Positions 25,563-34,275 of a DNA stretch of 64,000 nucleotides are shown piece by piece (positions within the stretch are counted from its first letter, which is position 1; each line of letters starts with the position of its first letter). The DNA is taken from contig CM074699.1 in assembly GCA_037367355.1 (NCBI GenBank), positions 1,984,001 to 2,048,000 on the forward strand. The letters are read 5' to 3'. A model generated the notes under the pieces. That model did not search any database, had not been told where the DNA came from, and was given only the letters and a program-made list of their open reading frames with translations. This DNA is from Neoscytalidium dimidiatum (lineage: Eukaryota; Ascomycota; Dothideomycetes; Botryosphaeriales; Botryosphaeriaceae). Both the position numbers and the translations under genes were made by a program.

Positions 25563-26674
25563 TTACTCCTCCATTCTCTCGCCCTCAGGCCTAGTCTCCT
25601 CCTCCTCGTCATCATCACCCTCCAATGCCTTCTTGGCCAGCCTCTCGGCTTCTTCCCGCAGCGCCTTAGGAACCTCCTCGTGCCTTCCCTTGGTTGGGCC
25701 GCTTTCCGAGCTGATCCAGGTCATCTCCAGCTCGAATTCCTTGTCTTTGCTATCCTCATGGGCGAAGTAAATGATGCGCGCCGCCTCCTTGACACCCTGT
25801 TCTAGCGTGAGAGTACCCTCATGGAGGTTGAGCTTCTCGAGCTCGGCCTTAGCTGATTGCCTGCCCTTACCCGTCGCAGCGCCGTAGTAGCCCTGTAATG
25901 ATTAGTCAAGTTGTGACCCGATAGCGTCCATGTGAAGCGCCCAACGTACCCAGTACAGACCACTCGGCTCAACCATGTAGAGGAACGGCCCGCCATGAAT
26001 GAGACCTTCCTTCTTTCCACCAGGACCGACTGAGGGACCAGAGCCGACCTGACCATCCACTTCCGCTGGAGCCTCGCTATCCCAGCCACCAATGATGGAG
26101 GTCACGCCGAAGGGACGGACGCTAGAGTAGAGCGTGTACGCCTGAACGTAGCTACCCATGCGGCTGGCTAGCGCAGCAGTCTTGATCGGACCCTTGTACA
26201 GCTTCCTCCACTGGGCAGCCTCATCGCGAGCTCGGGAAACGAAGTGGCGTCCGTCAGGAACGAGACCGGATGAGACCTATGCCAGCGCTGTCAGCTTGCG
26301 CATCCGCAGCGCCAAGTGTGCGTATGACGTACGATGCCCATGTTGCGGTCGACAGTCGCTATCCGCTTGTTGGCGCCCTTCTTGAGGAGCTTGCTGCTGA
26401 TGATCTTCTCGAGAGCGAGGACAACGCCGTCCTTGCAGCGAATGCCGATTGCCGTACCTCCATTCTCTACCGCCTTCTGGGCATATTCAACCTATCGTAT
26501 TGTAAGCTGAAGATGCCGTAGTGAACTGAAAGTGACGTCGTATGTACCTGGAAGTTGCGGCCGTCGGGTGAGAAGACGGAGTTGGAGAGGTCGTAGCCGG
26601 TACCTATTGACGTCTGTTGCCGCGTGGTACATTAGCAATGGGTCATGGAAGGTGAAAGAGCAGACACATACCAT
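25563..26674 (-). CDS. PRE10: 20S proteasome subunit alpha type-7 (Pre10; mammalian alpha type-3)
   Basis: Alpha-ring subunit of the 20S proteasome. Exons 26674-26672 (ATG only), 26613-26548, 26491-26333, 26276-25950 and 25892-25563 encode 294 residues. Spliced, it begins [20 protein letters not shown], the alpha-subunit N-terminal gate/helix signature, continues [28 protein letters not shown] and [20 protein letters not shown], and ends in an acidic tail ([18 protein letters not shown]) typical of this subunit. An insert of about 25 Gly/Ser/Glu-rich residues ([16 protein letters not shown]...) sits before [11 protein letters not shown]. All four introns are GT-AG and 56-58 nt long. Confidence 0.95.
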
Positions 26675-27148
26675 AGTGTTGTTGAGGAAAGGTGCCTGAT
26701 AGATAGTCCGAGGACGGAGCCACGAGAATAATGGGCGGAGGAAGATGAGGCGGGTGAGGAAGCGGGCGTGTTGGTGGTGATGCAGTTGCCAAAGGAAGCT
26801 CCAAGCCCAGGCTGCCGAGCTGCGCGTAGCTCAGGTTCAGCTGGCCCGTGCGCTGCAATCTTATCTACATCAGCACTCGCGCTTCGAGAGCACTGCGCTG
26901 TAAAGGACAGCAAAGCATTTAGGGGAGCCGGAGTACCTAGTACCGAGAGAGCCGTCACCGACTCGATTAATGGGACATATGGCAGAGAGCTATACATGCT
27001 TAAGCTTCTTGGTACAATTACTAGCACTTGACCTCCCAAAATCATTGTATTCTCTTCTAGTATGCTCTAAAAAATGTATTATACTGCAGCATGCAGACAA
27101 CGCCCAGATATGTGAGCGCGTGTTCTCCCCCTTTTGGTTTATAACAAC
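26675..27148. other. Intergenic: PRE10 upstream, UMP kinase downstream
   Basis: A 474-bp gap between minus-strand genes. The part near 27010-27110 is AT-rich and probably belongs to the UMP kinase 3' region. No RNA gene is seen. Confidence 0.4.
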
Positions 27149-27854
27149 CTATGATCCAAGAGCAATGCCTCTCTCCGCAAGCCTAGACTTCACGACCTCG
27201 TAGACCTGCTCGGGGGCCTGAGTTGCGTCAACCTTTACGACACGGCCCTGAGTCTCGAATTCGTCGACCACAGGCATCGAAGTCTCGATGAAGGTCTTGA
27301 AACGCTTGCGAATACTTTCAATGTTGTCGTCGGCGCGACCGGAGGTCTTGCCGCGGTTGAGCAGGCGTTCCTCCATGACCGACTCCGGACAGTCGAAGAA
27401 GAGTGTGAATTTGGCGGGGCAGACACTGTTCTCGAAGGCATGGGCTTGGTCCAGCTTGCGGGGGAAGCCTATAAGACGAGTCAGTCATTTGTGGTGATGC
27501 GCCAGCGGAGGAAGACACCATACCGTCAATCAAGAACTTCTTCTTGTTCTCAGACGCAATGGCAGCCTTCATAGCATTCTCAAGAAGCTGGATGGTAACT
27601 TCCATAGGAACAATCTTGCCCTCACGAATATACTCCTTGATCATCTCGCCGAACTCGCTGCCCGGCCTCTCTTGTTCCTCGCGAAGCAGGTCGCCGGCAG
27701 ACAGATGTTTGAAGGTATAATCACGCACGAGGTTTGAGCACTGAGTGCCCTTGCCTGCGCCAGGTCCACCGAGAACGAAGATGACAGTCACCTCATTGGG
27801 GTCGAATTCAGGCTTGTCACGCTTGCCAATAGGCTGCTGTTGGACGGCAGGCAT
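27149..27854 (-). CDS. URA6: UMP/CMP kinase (uridylate kinase)
   Basis: Nucleoside-monophosphate kinase that converts UMP/CMP to the diphosphates with ATP. Exons 27854-27524 and 27468-27149 give 216 residues from the Met at 27854; the 55-nt intron splits [11 protein letters not shown]. Motifs are the P-loop [10 protein letters not shown] (residues 29-38), the NMP-binding segment [28 protein letters not shown], and the short lid [11 protein letters not shown] with an Arg pair typical of UMP/CMP kinases. Directly upstream and in the same frame is another ORF with a membrane-like segment, separated by a single TAA codon. As I recall, orthologues in other moulds carry a similar segment fused to the kinase, so the true N-terminus is uncertain. 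Confidence 0.9.
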
Positions 27855-27884
27855 TGCGGCGACGGGTGTTATCGGCCTGGAAGC

Positions 27885-28148
27885 TTATTGGAGAGGGCGA
27901 CTGGTGGTGTTGGACTGCGGAGCGGTGCCTTGACGTTGTTTGACGATCTGGGTAAACAGGAAGGTGCCACCGGCGAAGATCAGGGCGAACGGCCAGAGAC
28001 GGATCGGAGCGTACTGCGGGTTGCGCGGGCGAGAAGTTTTCTTGTCGGAAAGAAGACAAGAAGCGGAGCAGAATTGACGGGTTCGCGAGCGAAAATAGTG
28101 CTTATAAGGATTAGCTGCACAGAGGGGCGAGGGGCTGGAGGAGATCAT
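27885..28148 (-). CDS. Small ORF with mitochondrial-type leader and one membrane segment, in frame upstream of URA6
   Basis: An 87-codon frame from Met 28148 to TAA 27885, in the same frame as URA6 and only 30 nt before its ATG. It starts with an Arg/Ser/Cys-rich amphipathic region (HYFRSRTRQFCSASCLLS) resembling a mitochondrial presequence, then YAPIRLWPFALIFAGGTFLF (hydrophobic, a likely single transmembrane helix) and a basic TQIVKQRQG. It could be the N-terminal extension of the kinase if the TAA is spliced out or read through, a separate small membrane protein, or a translated leader. The best candidate intron, phase 0 from GTCAAA to the CAACAG in the kinase N-terminus (108 nt), has a weak donor. 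Confidence 0.55.
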   Translation of the reverse strand: MISSSPSPLCAANPYKHYFRSRTRQFCSASCLLSDKKTSRPRNPQYAPIRLWPFALIFAGGTFLFTQIVKQRQGTAPQSNTTSRPLQ

Positions 28149-29229
28149 GGTGGATTGGGGGGTGTAAATGGCGGGGAGGGAGATTGTCCCGCCATGAAAC
28201 GTGGTGCTCAATCTGTACTAGTCAATCGGCGTGGAAAAGGACCGTCCACAACCTCATATCTCACGACACGTCGCCATCTACCACAAATTTCTTTTCCGGA
28301 CTTATAAGGGGCCAAAGCATCTCCGGGATTCGCGGCGGTGGTCTTTACATCCATATGATCATGCTCGGAACGTATTTAAGCCACTGTAAGTGCCTTGAAC
28401 GAACCTTACGTGCTCCCGGCAAAATCTGCCTCTTTCACTCCGAGATTGATTTGCGATGGAGTAACAATTTTGTGCAGGCTTAGAATATCGTCAGTAAGGG
28501 ATTGATCCATGCAAAAGAATCTAACATGCCCGTACTGGAAGGAAATCACAGTTTTACTCTTGATATACTCTTGAAAGGCCACGCAATTTCAAAGTCCAGT
28601 TACCTTTGCATATAAGTAGCTTGTAGCGTTGAGGAGCCAAATCTCTGTCGTACAGCTCTATGTTTTCGTGGACATCCTCGCGGCTGTATCATCATCAACT
28701 CCCGAAATGACACACAGTGGTTTGAAATCATGGGGAACTGAGAGTCGGGTTTGCGCACTCTCTGAGGCCATGGCAATTCGCAAGCTCCCTGTGTGATCCA
28801 AACTTAGTCGTTTGCATGCGGCTTCTAGCTCGTAAAACTTCTTCATAATGCATGCGCTAAACATGAAGACCTGCTCAGCGGTATGTCAGAATGTCTGCCT
28901 CTCCTGCAGGAATCTTTGTGGGGTCCTGTGCTCTATGACCAAGAAGAAGAAGAAGAGGAGGAGGAGGAGGAGTAATGAGAAATGTTCATGTGAGTGTGCG
29001 GATATTTTGGTCCTCACTCTAGAATATCTGGAATAGGTCACCTGCAACCTTAATTCGTTACTCTTTTCTGGACATAAAAGTTCCACCTCGTCGAACTTTG
29101 TTTTCCTACCTTCCACACCGTTAACAAACATCGCTCAAAGCTTCCCCTAGCCGAGAAGCATCATTATTCCTCCACACCACTGTTTCCTCGCGTACACGTC
29201 CTCGAATTCCCTGCCGCGCGGACGCAGCC
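28149..29229. other. Intergenic between divergent genes
   Basis: A 1.1-kb gap between the URA6 unit (-) and the first small basic gene (+), so both promoters lie here. A 68-codon minus-strand frame at 28658-28864 has ordinary composition but no recognised similarity; I do not call it. A short purine-rich run (GAAGAAGAAGAAGAGGAGG) lies at about 28944-28972. Confidence 0.4.
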
Positions 29230-29721
29230 ATGCCTAAGTACGACGCTGCAAAGATCGACACTCTTAGTGACACCGAAAAGACCCGCCTGATTGCGGCGTA
29301 CTTGAGCCACAATGAACCGAATAACGTGAGTCACACTCAATACCCCCAATACGCTCTAGCAGCCACTTATTCTTTCAGGTCGACTGGAACGCCGCAACCT
29401 CATTGGCGCAATCAGCTTCCAAGGATTCGTACAAAAAGATGCTCAACACTGCCTTGAAGAAGCTTGTTTCTGACGCTGGCGATGATTATGTGGCCTCCAC
29501 GACCTCCAATTCTGTGCCTGTTCCCAAGAGGGGCCGCAAGCGCTCGGCTCCGGTTGATGAAGGCGAAGAGGTTGGTAGCGAGGGAAAGAAGAAGAAAGCT
29601 ACCAAGCCCCATCCCAAGAGTATGCCTCCGTTCAACCTCTTAATTTCGTACAAAACTAATGCCCTTCTTAGAAGCAACAAAGACGGCGAAGAAGAAGGCG
29701 AAGGATGAGGAGGCTGTATGA
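29230..29721 (+). CDS. Small basic nuclear-type protein A (first of tandem pair)
   Basis: Exons 29230-29325, 29379-29619 and 29672-29721 encode 128 residues. The N-terminal 65 residues (LSDTEKTRLIAAYL, then VDWNAATSLAQ and YKKMLNTALKKL) have the spacing of a small helical Myb/SANT-like domain with a conserved VDW. A basic AT-hook-like PKRGRKRSAP follows, then Lys-rich GKKKKATK and a Lys/Ala tail. It shares the N-terminal pattern, both intron positions and both intron phases with the gene at 30209, so the two arose by tandem duplication. A DNA-binding chromatin role is inferred from composition; I recognise no characterised orthologue. Confidence 0.82.
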
Positions 29722-30208
29722 ATAGATACGGGTACCGTGGAGGCATATCCTATCGAACGAAGGCTACTCAGAAAAAAAAAAAAAGATTTGGGGAGGGTTT
29801 TGGGAAACAGGTATCAGAGGCAGAGCGGTTAAACAATCCTGTGAATGGATTGGGCTTGGGGCTTCTTCGACAAAGATCCCGTGAACTTCGTTCGGCCTCA
29901 CCAAAGCAGCGTTGGAAACAGAGTTACTTTCCATTAGATAGTCTTGAAAGCTTAGACCGGTCACAATGAATGGAATCCTTCCCAATTCAGTATTAGTGTA
30001 CTTTCGTGCAGCGCGCTTTCTTAGTTTGGACCCTACATGTGATGGTATCTACATGTGAGGTAGTATGGTATTTAATTGAGCCATGCTGTCGGAAACTTTC
30101 CGCCGCTCTTCTACCCATAACCTCACCCACCTATTTCCACACAAGAGCACCTTACAATCAACCCTGATCGTCGTTGCTAGCCAGCAAAGCCGCGCACCTG
30201 CCGAAAAT
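29722..30208. other. Spacer between the tandem paralogues
   Basis: 487 bp with the 3' UTR of gene A and the promoter of gene B, including an A homopolymer of about 13 nt near 29772-29784. No gene is seen. Confidence 0.4.
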
Positions 30209-30776
30209 ATGGCGCCTACCTACACCGCCGAAGCCATCAACAGCCTGTCCGAGACTGAGAAGCAGCGTTTGATCCTCGCATATCTATACCACAAGGATCC
30301 AATGAATGTAAGACGTTAGATTCCCTCTGTCAACAATCGCACTGATCCTCACCACGAACCAGGTTGACTGGGCTGCGGCGGCCGCTCTCTCCGGCTCCAA
30401 ATCGGTCAATTCTTTCCGCGTCATGTTCAACAACACGCAGAAGAAGCTCCGCAAGATGTCAGATAGTGCTACTGGTGCCGGCGATGGCGCGGGCGCTCCC
30501 GCTGCTACTCATACAAGTAGCCCGAAGAAGCGTGGCAAAGCTGTGGTCGCCGACACTGGTGCCAGTTATGGCGACGACAACCCTTCTCCTAAGAAGCGTG
30601 GTCGCAAGAAGGCTGCTAAGAGTAAATGACCCGATGTTTAAGCTGTCATCAGGCGCTAATGAAATGATACAGAAGAAATTGAGCCCAAGGAGGAACAGCT
30701 TACTGAGGAGACCGACGACGGTGTTGTCAAGGCTGAGCCAGTGTCGGAGAGCTTCTTCGATACCGAGGAGCTCTGA
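30209..30776 (+). CDS. Small basic nuclear-type protein B (second of tandem pair)
   Basis: Exons 30209-30307, 30363-30621 and 30673-30776 encode 153 residues. The N-terminal domain (LSETEKQRLILAYLYHKDP, VDWAAAAALSG, FRVMFNNTQKKLRK) matches that of protein A with the same phase-0 intron just before VDW. Two basic SPKKRGK/SPKKRGRKKAAK motifs follow; the second resembles an AT-hook and the SPKK units resemble linker-histone-type DNA contacts. Unlike protein A, it ends with an acidic tail containing VKAEP, a consensus SUMO-acceptor site. A Met upstream at 30083 is in frame, but MAPTYTAEA fits the paralogue alignment. Confidence 0.83.
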
Positions 30777-31282
30777 AGGGCGGACACTGTCTGATCTCAG
30801 CATCACTAGCTAGATAATGACTGGCCTTTAATTCCGTTTCTAGTCTGCTGCCGAGAGTTCTTACATAGCATAGCGGAAACCATGGGGCTTACTTTGTAGA
30901 TGATACAAGACTAACCCTGAAAAAATCAAAGGATGAAACGGATTCTGAAGATGACCGGGGTTTGCATGTAGAATTTTGTCTTGAGAAGCTCGCAGTTCTG
31001 GATAGAATGTCAATTACTGTGTCGTCGTGCTCCGGAGGTGAAATCGCAGGTCATTTGGCAGGCAGGTGCCGTCGAACTTTTCCTATCACCGCTGTGTCTG
31101 TCACTTCCTTCCTGCTCTAAAATACCCTACGAGGCACGTGTCAATTCTAAACTGATTGTTCCACTCTTCCTCCAAACCTACAATCTTACGAGCCGAAGCT
31201 TATCTTTCTTTCATGAAACTGCCTCCGAAAGGTCACACAACAATACACACCACACCGACTCAACCTCATACCATAGCACACC
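30777..31282. other. Intergenic
   Basis: A 506-bp gap between plus-strand genes. The last 100 bp before 31283 are CA/AC-rich (ACACACCACACCGAC), probably 5' UTR. Nothing else is recognised. Confidence 0.4.
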
Positions 31283-32425
31283 ATGCCTAGCGGTAACCGC
31301 ACCAAAACGGCCAGGTGCACTCATCGCAGCAAGAGGAAGCGCATCGCCGGCAAAAAGCGCATTGGTTTCCTCGACCTACCGGGTGAGATTCGCAACGAAA
31401 TCTACGCCTACTGTTTCGAAGACGAAATCTGGGTCGACATGACGCCCGACGCAAACCACATTCTCAAGCAGAGCAAGGTTCAGCCGGGTACCTGGGCATC
31501 CGCCGCCCTCTTCACGACCTTCAGGCCGGCCCCCGACCCGCCGAACGACACCAACAACGTCAGTGCCACGACGAACATGGCCAACGCCGCCGGCGCTACC
31601 TGGGCTCAACATCAGCAGCAACAGCAGTTCAACATCCCTTGGTTCACAGCGGCGGGACTCACCAAACTTAGGTCGCTCGCGCCCCCAAGGCCCAAACCCC
31701 ACAAGATCAACTACCGCCCCAGCCCGCACAGCCGCTACAGCACCGCTCCCGGCATCAACTGGCGCACCTCTGCGGGCACCCTGATCCGCACGTGCCGACA
31801 GATCCACGCCGAAGCGCTGCCCTTCTTCTACGCGACGCCCTTCTTCATCTTCAGCGCGCCGAACGCCCTGCTCCGCTTCCTGCGCCTGGTGCCCGCGCCC
31901 AAGCTCGCGCTGATCCGCAAGCTGCACGTCGCGCACGCCACCTACGGCGACCCGTACGCGCCGGCGGACGAGGTGTGGAAGGCGCGCAGCGACCGCGCCT
32001 GGGCGCGCGCCATGCGCGAGGCCAGCGAGAAGCTGGTCGGCCTCGAGGTCCTGCGCGTGCGCGTCGTCGTCAACGAGCGCCCGCTCGTCTTCGGCCTGGA
32101 CCGGCCGTGGGTCGGAGCGCTGATGGTCTGGTCCGCCGCCTGCCAGCGCGATCAGCCCGACGTCGATCCTAGGACCGGGAAGATCAAGCGCGGGGCGTTG
32201 GCGCCATTGAGGATGGAGGTCGGTGTGCAGAGCGCGCGGGTGTCGAAGATGGCGGTCTGCCCCGACGCGACGCTGAGGAATGCGCTGATCGAGTTGCATA
32301 GACTGTTCGCGGAGGCGGTCAGGAGGAGGATCTGTGGGTGGAGCGAGGAGGATGCCATGGTGGAGTTCAACTTGGTCAAGTTTGACAAGTACCAAAACTT
32401 GACGGTGAACTATCCACTGCCTTGA
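31283..32425 (+). CDS. F-box-like / DUF7730-type protein
   Basis: An uninterrupted 380-codon frame. After a basic N-terminus (TKTARCTHRSKRKRIAGKKR) comes FLDLPGEIRNEIYAYCFE, the helix shared by the large fungal F-box-like and DUF7730 families, and later LIRTCRQIHAEALPFFYATP and FIFSAPNALLRFLRLV, the second conserved block of those proteins. Between them is a variable region with Asn/Gln-rich low complexity. Such proteins are abundant and variable in filamentous fungi; some act as substrate adaptors of SCF ubiquitin ligases, but no partner or substrate can be told here. GC content rises in the 3' half. No intron is needed. Confidence 0.82.
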   Translation: MPSGNRTKTARCTHRSKRKRIAGKKRIGFLDLPGEIRNEIYAYCFEDEIWVDMTPDANHILKQSKVQPGTWASAALFTTFRPAPDPPNDTNNVSATTNMANAAGATWAQHQQQQQFNIPWFTAAGLTKLRSLAPPRPKPHKINYRPSPHSRYSTAPGINWRTSAGTLIRTCRQIHAEALPFFYATPFFIFSAPNALLRFLRLVPAPKLALIRKLHVAHATYGDPYAPADEVWKARSDRAWARAMREASEKLVGLEVLRVRVVVNERPLVFGLDRPWVGALMVWSAACQRDQPDVDPRTGKIKRGALAPLRMEVGVQSARVSKMAVCPDATLRNALIELHRLFAEAVRRRICGWSEEDAMVEFNLVKFDKYQNLTVNYPLP

Positions 32426-33340
32426 GAGGTTTCTCGAGAGACAGCGAGAGCGGGTCCTGCAGAATTTCGATAATGGTAATGAGCAGGCAAGACAGGAATC
32501 TTCCGCTCGAGCACAATGGAGGGCGGGGGCACATCAAGACGGTGGACAGAATGTCCCTGGATGTCAAGCTCCCAGTATCCGGAAACGGTGCAGCAATAAC
32601 TACGGCTTTCTTTTTTTTTTCCGGGGCTCCTCTTCACAGAACGAAGATGGCTGCAGGACTTCGAAGAAGCTGGACAGCGAGTGGTTATGCTAAGCTCCTT
32701 CCTTCATGACAGCAGCCTGCATCTCTTGATCAGGATATTTTTCAGAATTATAGATTAGCTATGAGGCAGAGCAAAAGCAATAGAGAGTTCAGAATACCAA
32801 GGGCCAATTTGCAAAGAGAAGTAACTGAAATGCGATGTAGGCTCAAAGAAGTAACGCATATGTGAACAACGATGAGATAGGAGCTAGGCCCGCCAATTGG
32901 AATTCAATTTTTGAGCAAAGCTTGATTTGGAATTCTCTCTGTGGAGCAATTAAGAGCAGCCCCATCACGAGAGGGCTCCAAAGATACGTCACACGAGCTT
33001 TTCGCGTACACGATGTGGGGGTTTGTTAAGTAGCTGGACACATCGGGCATTGGACATGCATCTCCCATCTACGCATAGTACACCTCTTAGAGAAAAGAAT
33101 CTCGTAGAAGTATGACAAAACTGCGACAAGGCAACATTACCGTCGGATTTATCGCAGGGCCGGGGGAAGCAATAATGCCGCAAAAACTCGGGACGCCAGC
33201 CACAAGCCGGTAGGAAGTGGGACCGGCGAGCGGTCTTTTTGGGCGCGGGGAAGCGAAAGGAGTTTGGGACTGCTGCGCGAATGAGGGATGGTGGCGGCGA
33301 CCGGGATTGCAAACCAATTACGACGGATCGTTGAGTGGGT
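32426..33340. other. Intergenic, nothing recognised
   Basis: A 900-bp gap downstream of the F-box-like gene. It is AT-richer than its neighbours, with a T run near 32611-32620. No conserved frame, tRNA or terminal inverted repeat is seen. Confidence 0.35.
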
Positions 33341-34275
33341 TCAGCTATGTGGGGAGAGCTGGTGACGATGGGAGGCTTTCTGTTCCTTCAGCCGCACCGG
33401 CGCTCTGGGACGCCGTACGTACATACGTAGTAGGTATGGACACTCGAGGCGTATCGGCCCGGAATGCCCAATTATTCCTTGTCCGAATTGTGTGGGGTTT
33501 CTGGTGAGGAATTGTAGCCGCGTGTCGACAGTGGGAATGATCACCTTCAGTGATGACTCGTGGCTGAAGGTGGTGACTTGCATATGCAGGGGATTCTGAA
33601 AGAGGAAATAAGCTAACTGGTCGACCAAAGGCATCGTGATCTTGCTCTGATAATGCTCGTATGGCATGCGCTCTATTCAAACTTCGTCAGCGTCGAAGAA
33701 ATAGGTGCGTGCGTACATACAATGTTGCGTTGAAGAATACATTCCGTTGGAACTGGCTGGTAGCCTTGCGCAGGGTCCCGAAGTGGGATCGGTGTAGTGA
33801 CGATCTGGACTGCTCTAGTGCCAGTTAGGTGCGATTTAGACCCTTTGAAATTCTTTCCCAAAAGCCGACGCAAAGCTCGGTGTAATCCCGAGAAACTCGT
33901 TCTTAGATCTTCTCACGGAGAACTCGGACCAGACGACCTAGAGAGCGACGGGAACAGTGTCCTGGCTGCGCGAAAATATCTCAAATCAAGAGCTGTGGTA
34001 TTGTGCGCCGGATGCGATCGAGAATAACATAATGTCCATTTGCGTTGGGCATCCATTGTTGCAATATAATGCACGCAAGGATAACTCAAGTATCGCCTTT
34101 TGTTTCAACATCCATCGCAGCAGTCCAATGGTCTCATCTGCGACTTTTCACGACGCGTGGACAGCCACGAGATTGCGGGGATAGGGCGTACCCATGATCC
34201 CGAGCTTGTTGAACATTGTGTCATGTGCCTGAGCCAAGCCTGTGGACGATCAAAGCGGCGATCCCATATGTTATA
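33341..34275 (-). pseudogene. Possible intron-rich or decayed gene of unknown family
   Basis: Several minus-strand segments read like ordinary protein: VQIVTTPIPLRDPAQGYQP (about 33750-33815) can be joined in phase 0 over a 70-nt GTATGT...GAG intron to RMPYEHYQSKITMPLVDQL and TRLQFLTRNPTQFGQG (33341-33665). Further upstream, in other frames, are VVWSEFSVRRSKNEFLGITP, ETIGLLRWMLKQKAILELS and LAQAHDTMFNKLGIMG. Linking all of them needs several introns with uncertain sites, and stop codons lie between. Either a genuine multi-exon gene or a mutated relic would look like this; I cannot name a family. The boundaries are approximate. Confidence 0.3.

Noticed and set aside
28658..28864. 68-codon minus-strand frame in the URA6 upstream region
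   Set aside because: Ordinary composition but too short, no splice partner found and no recognised similarity.
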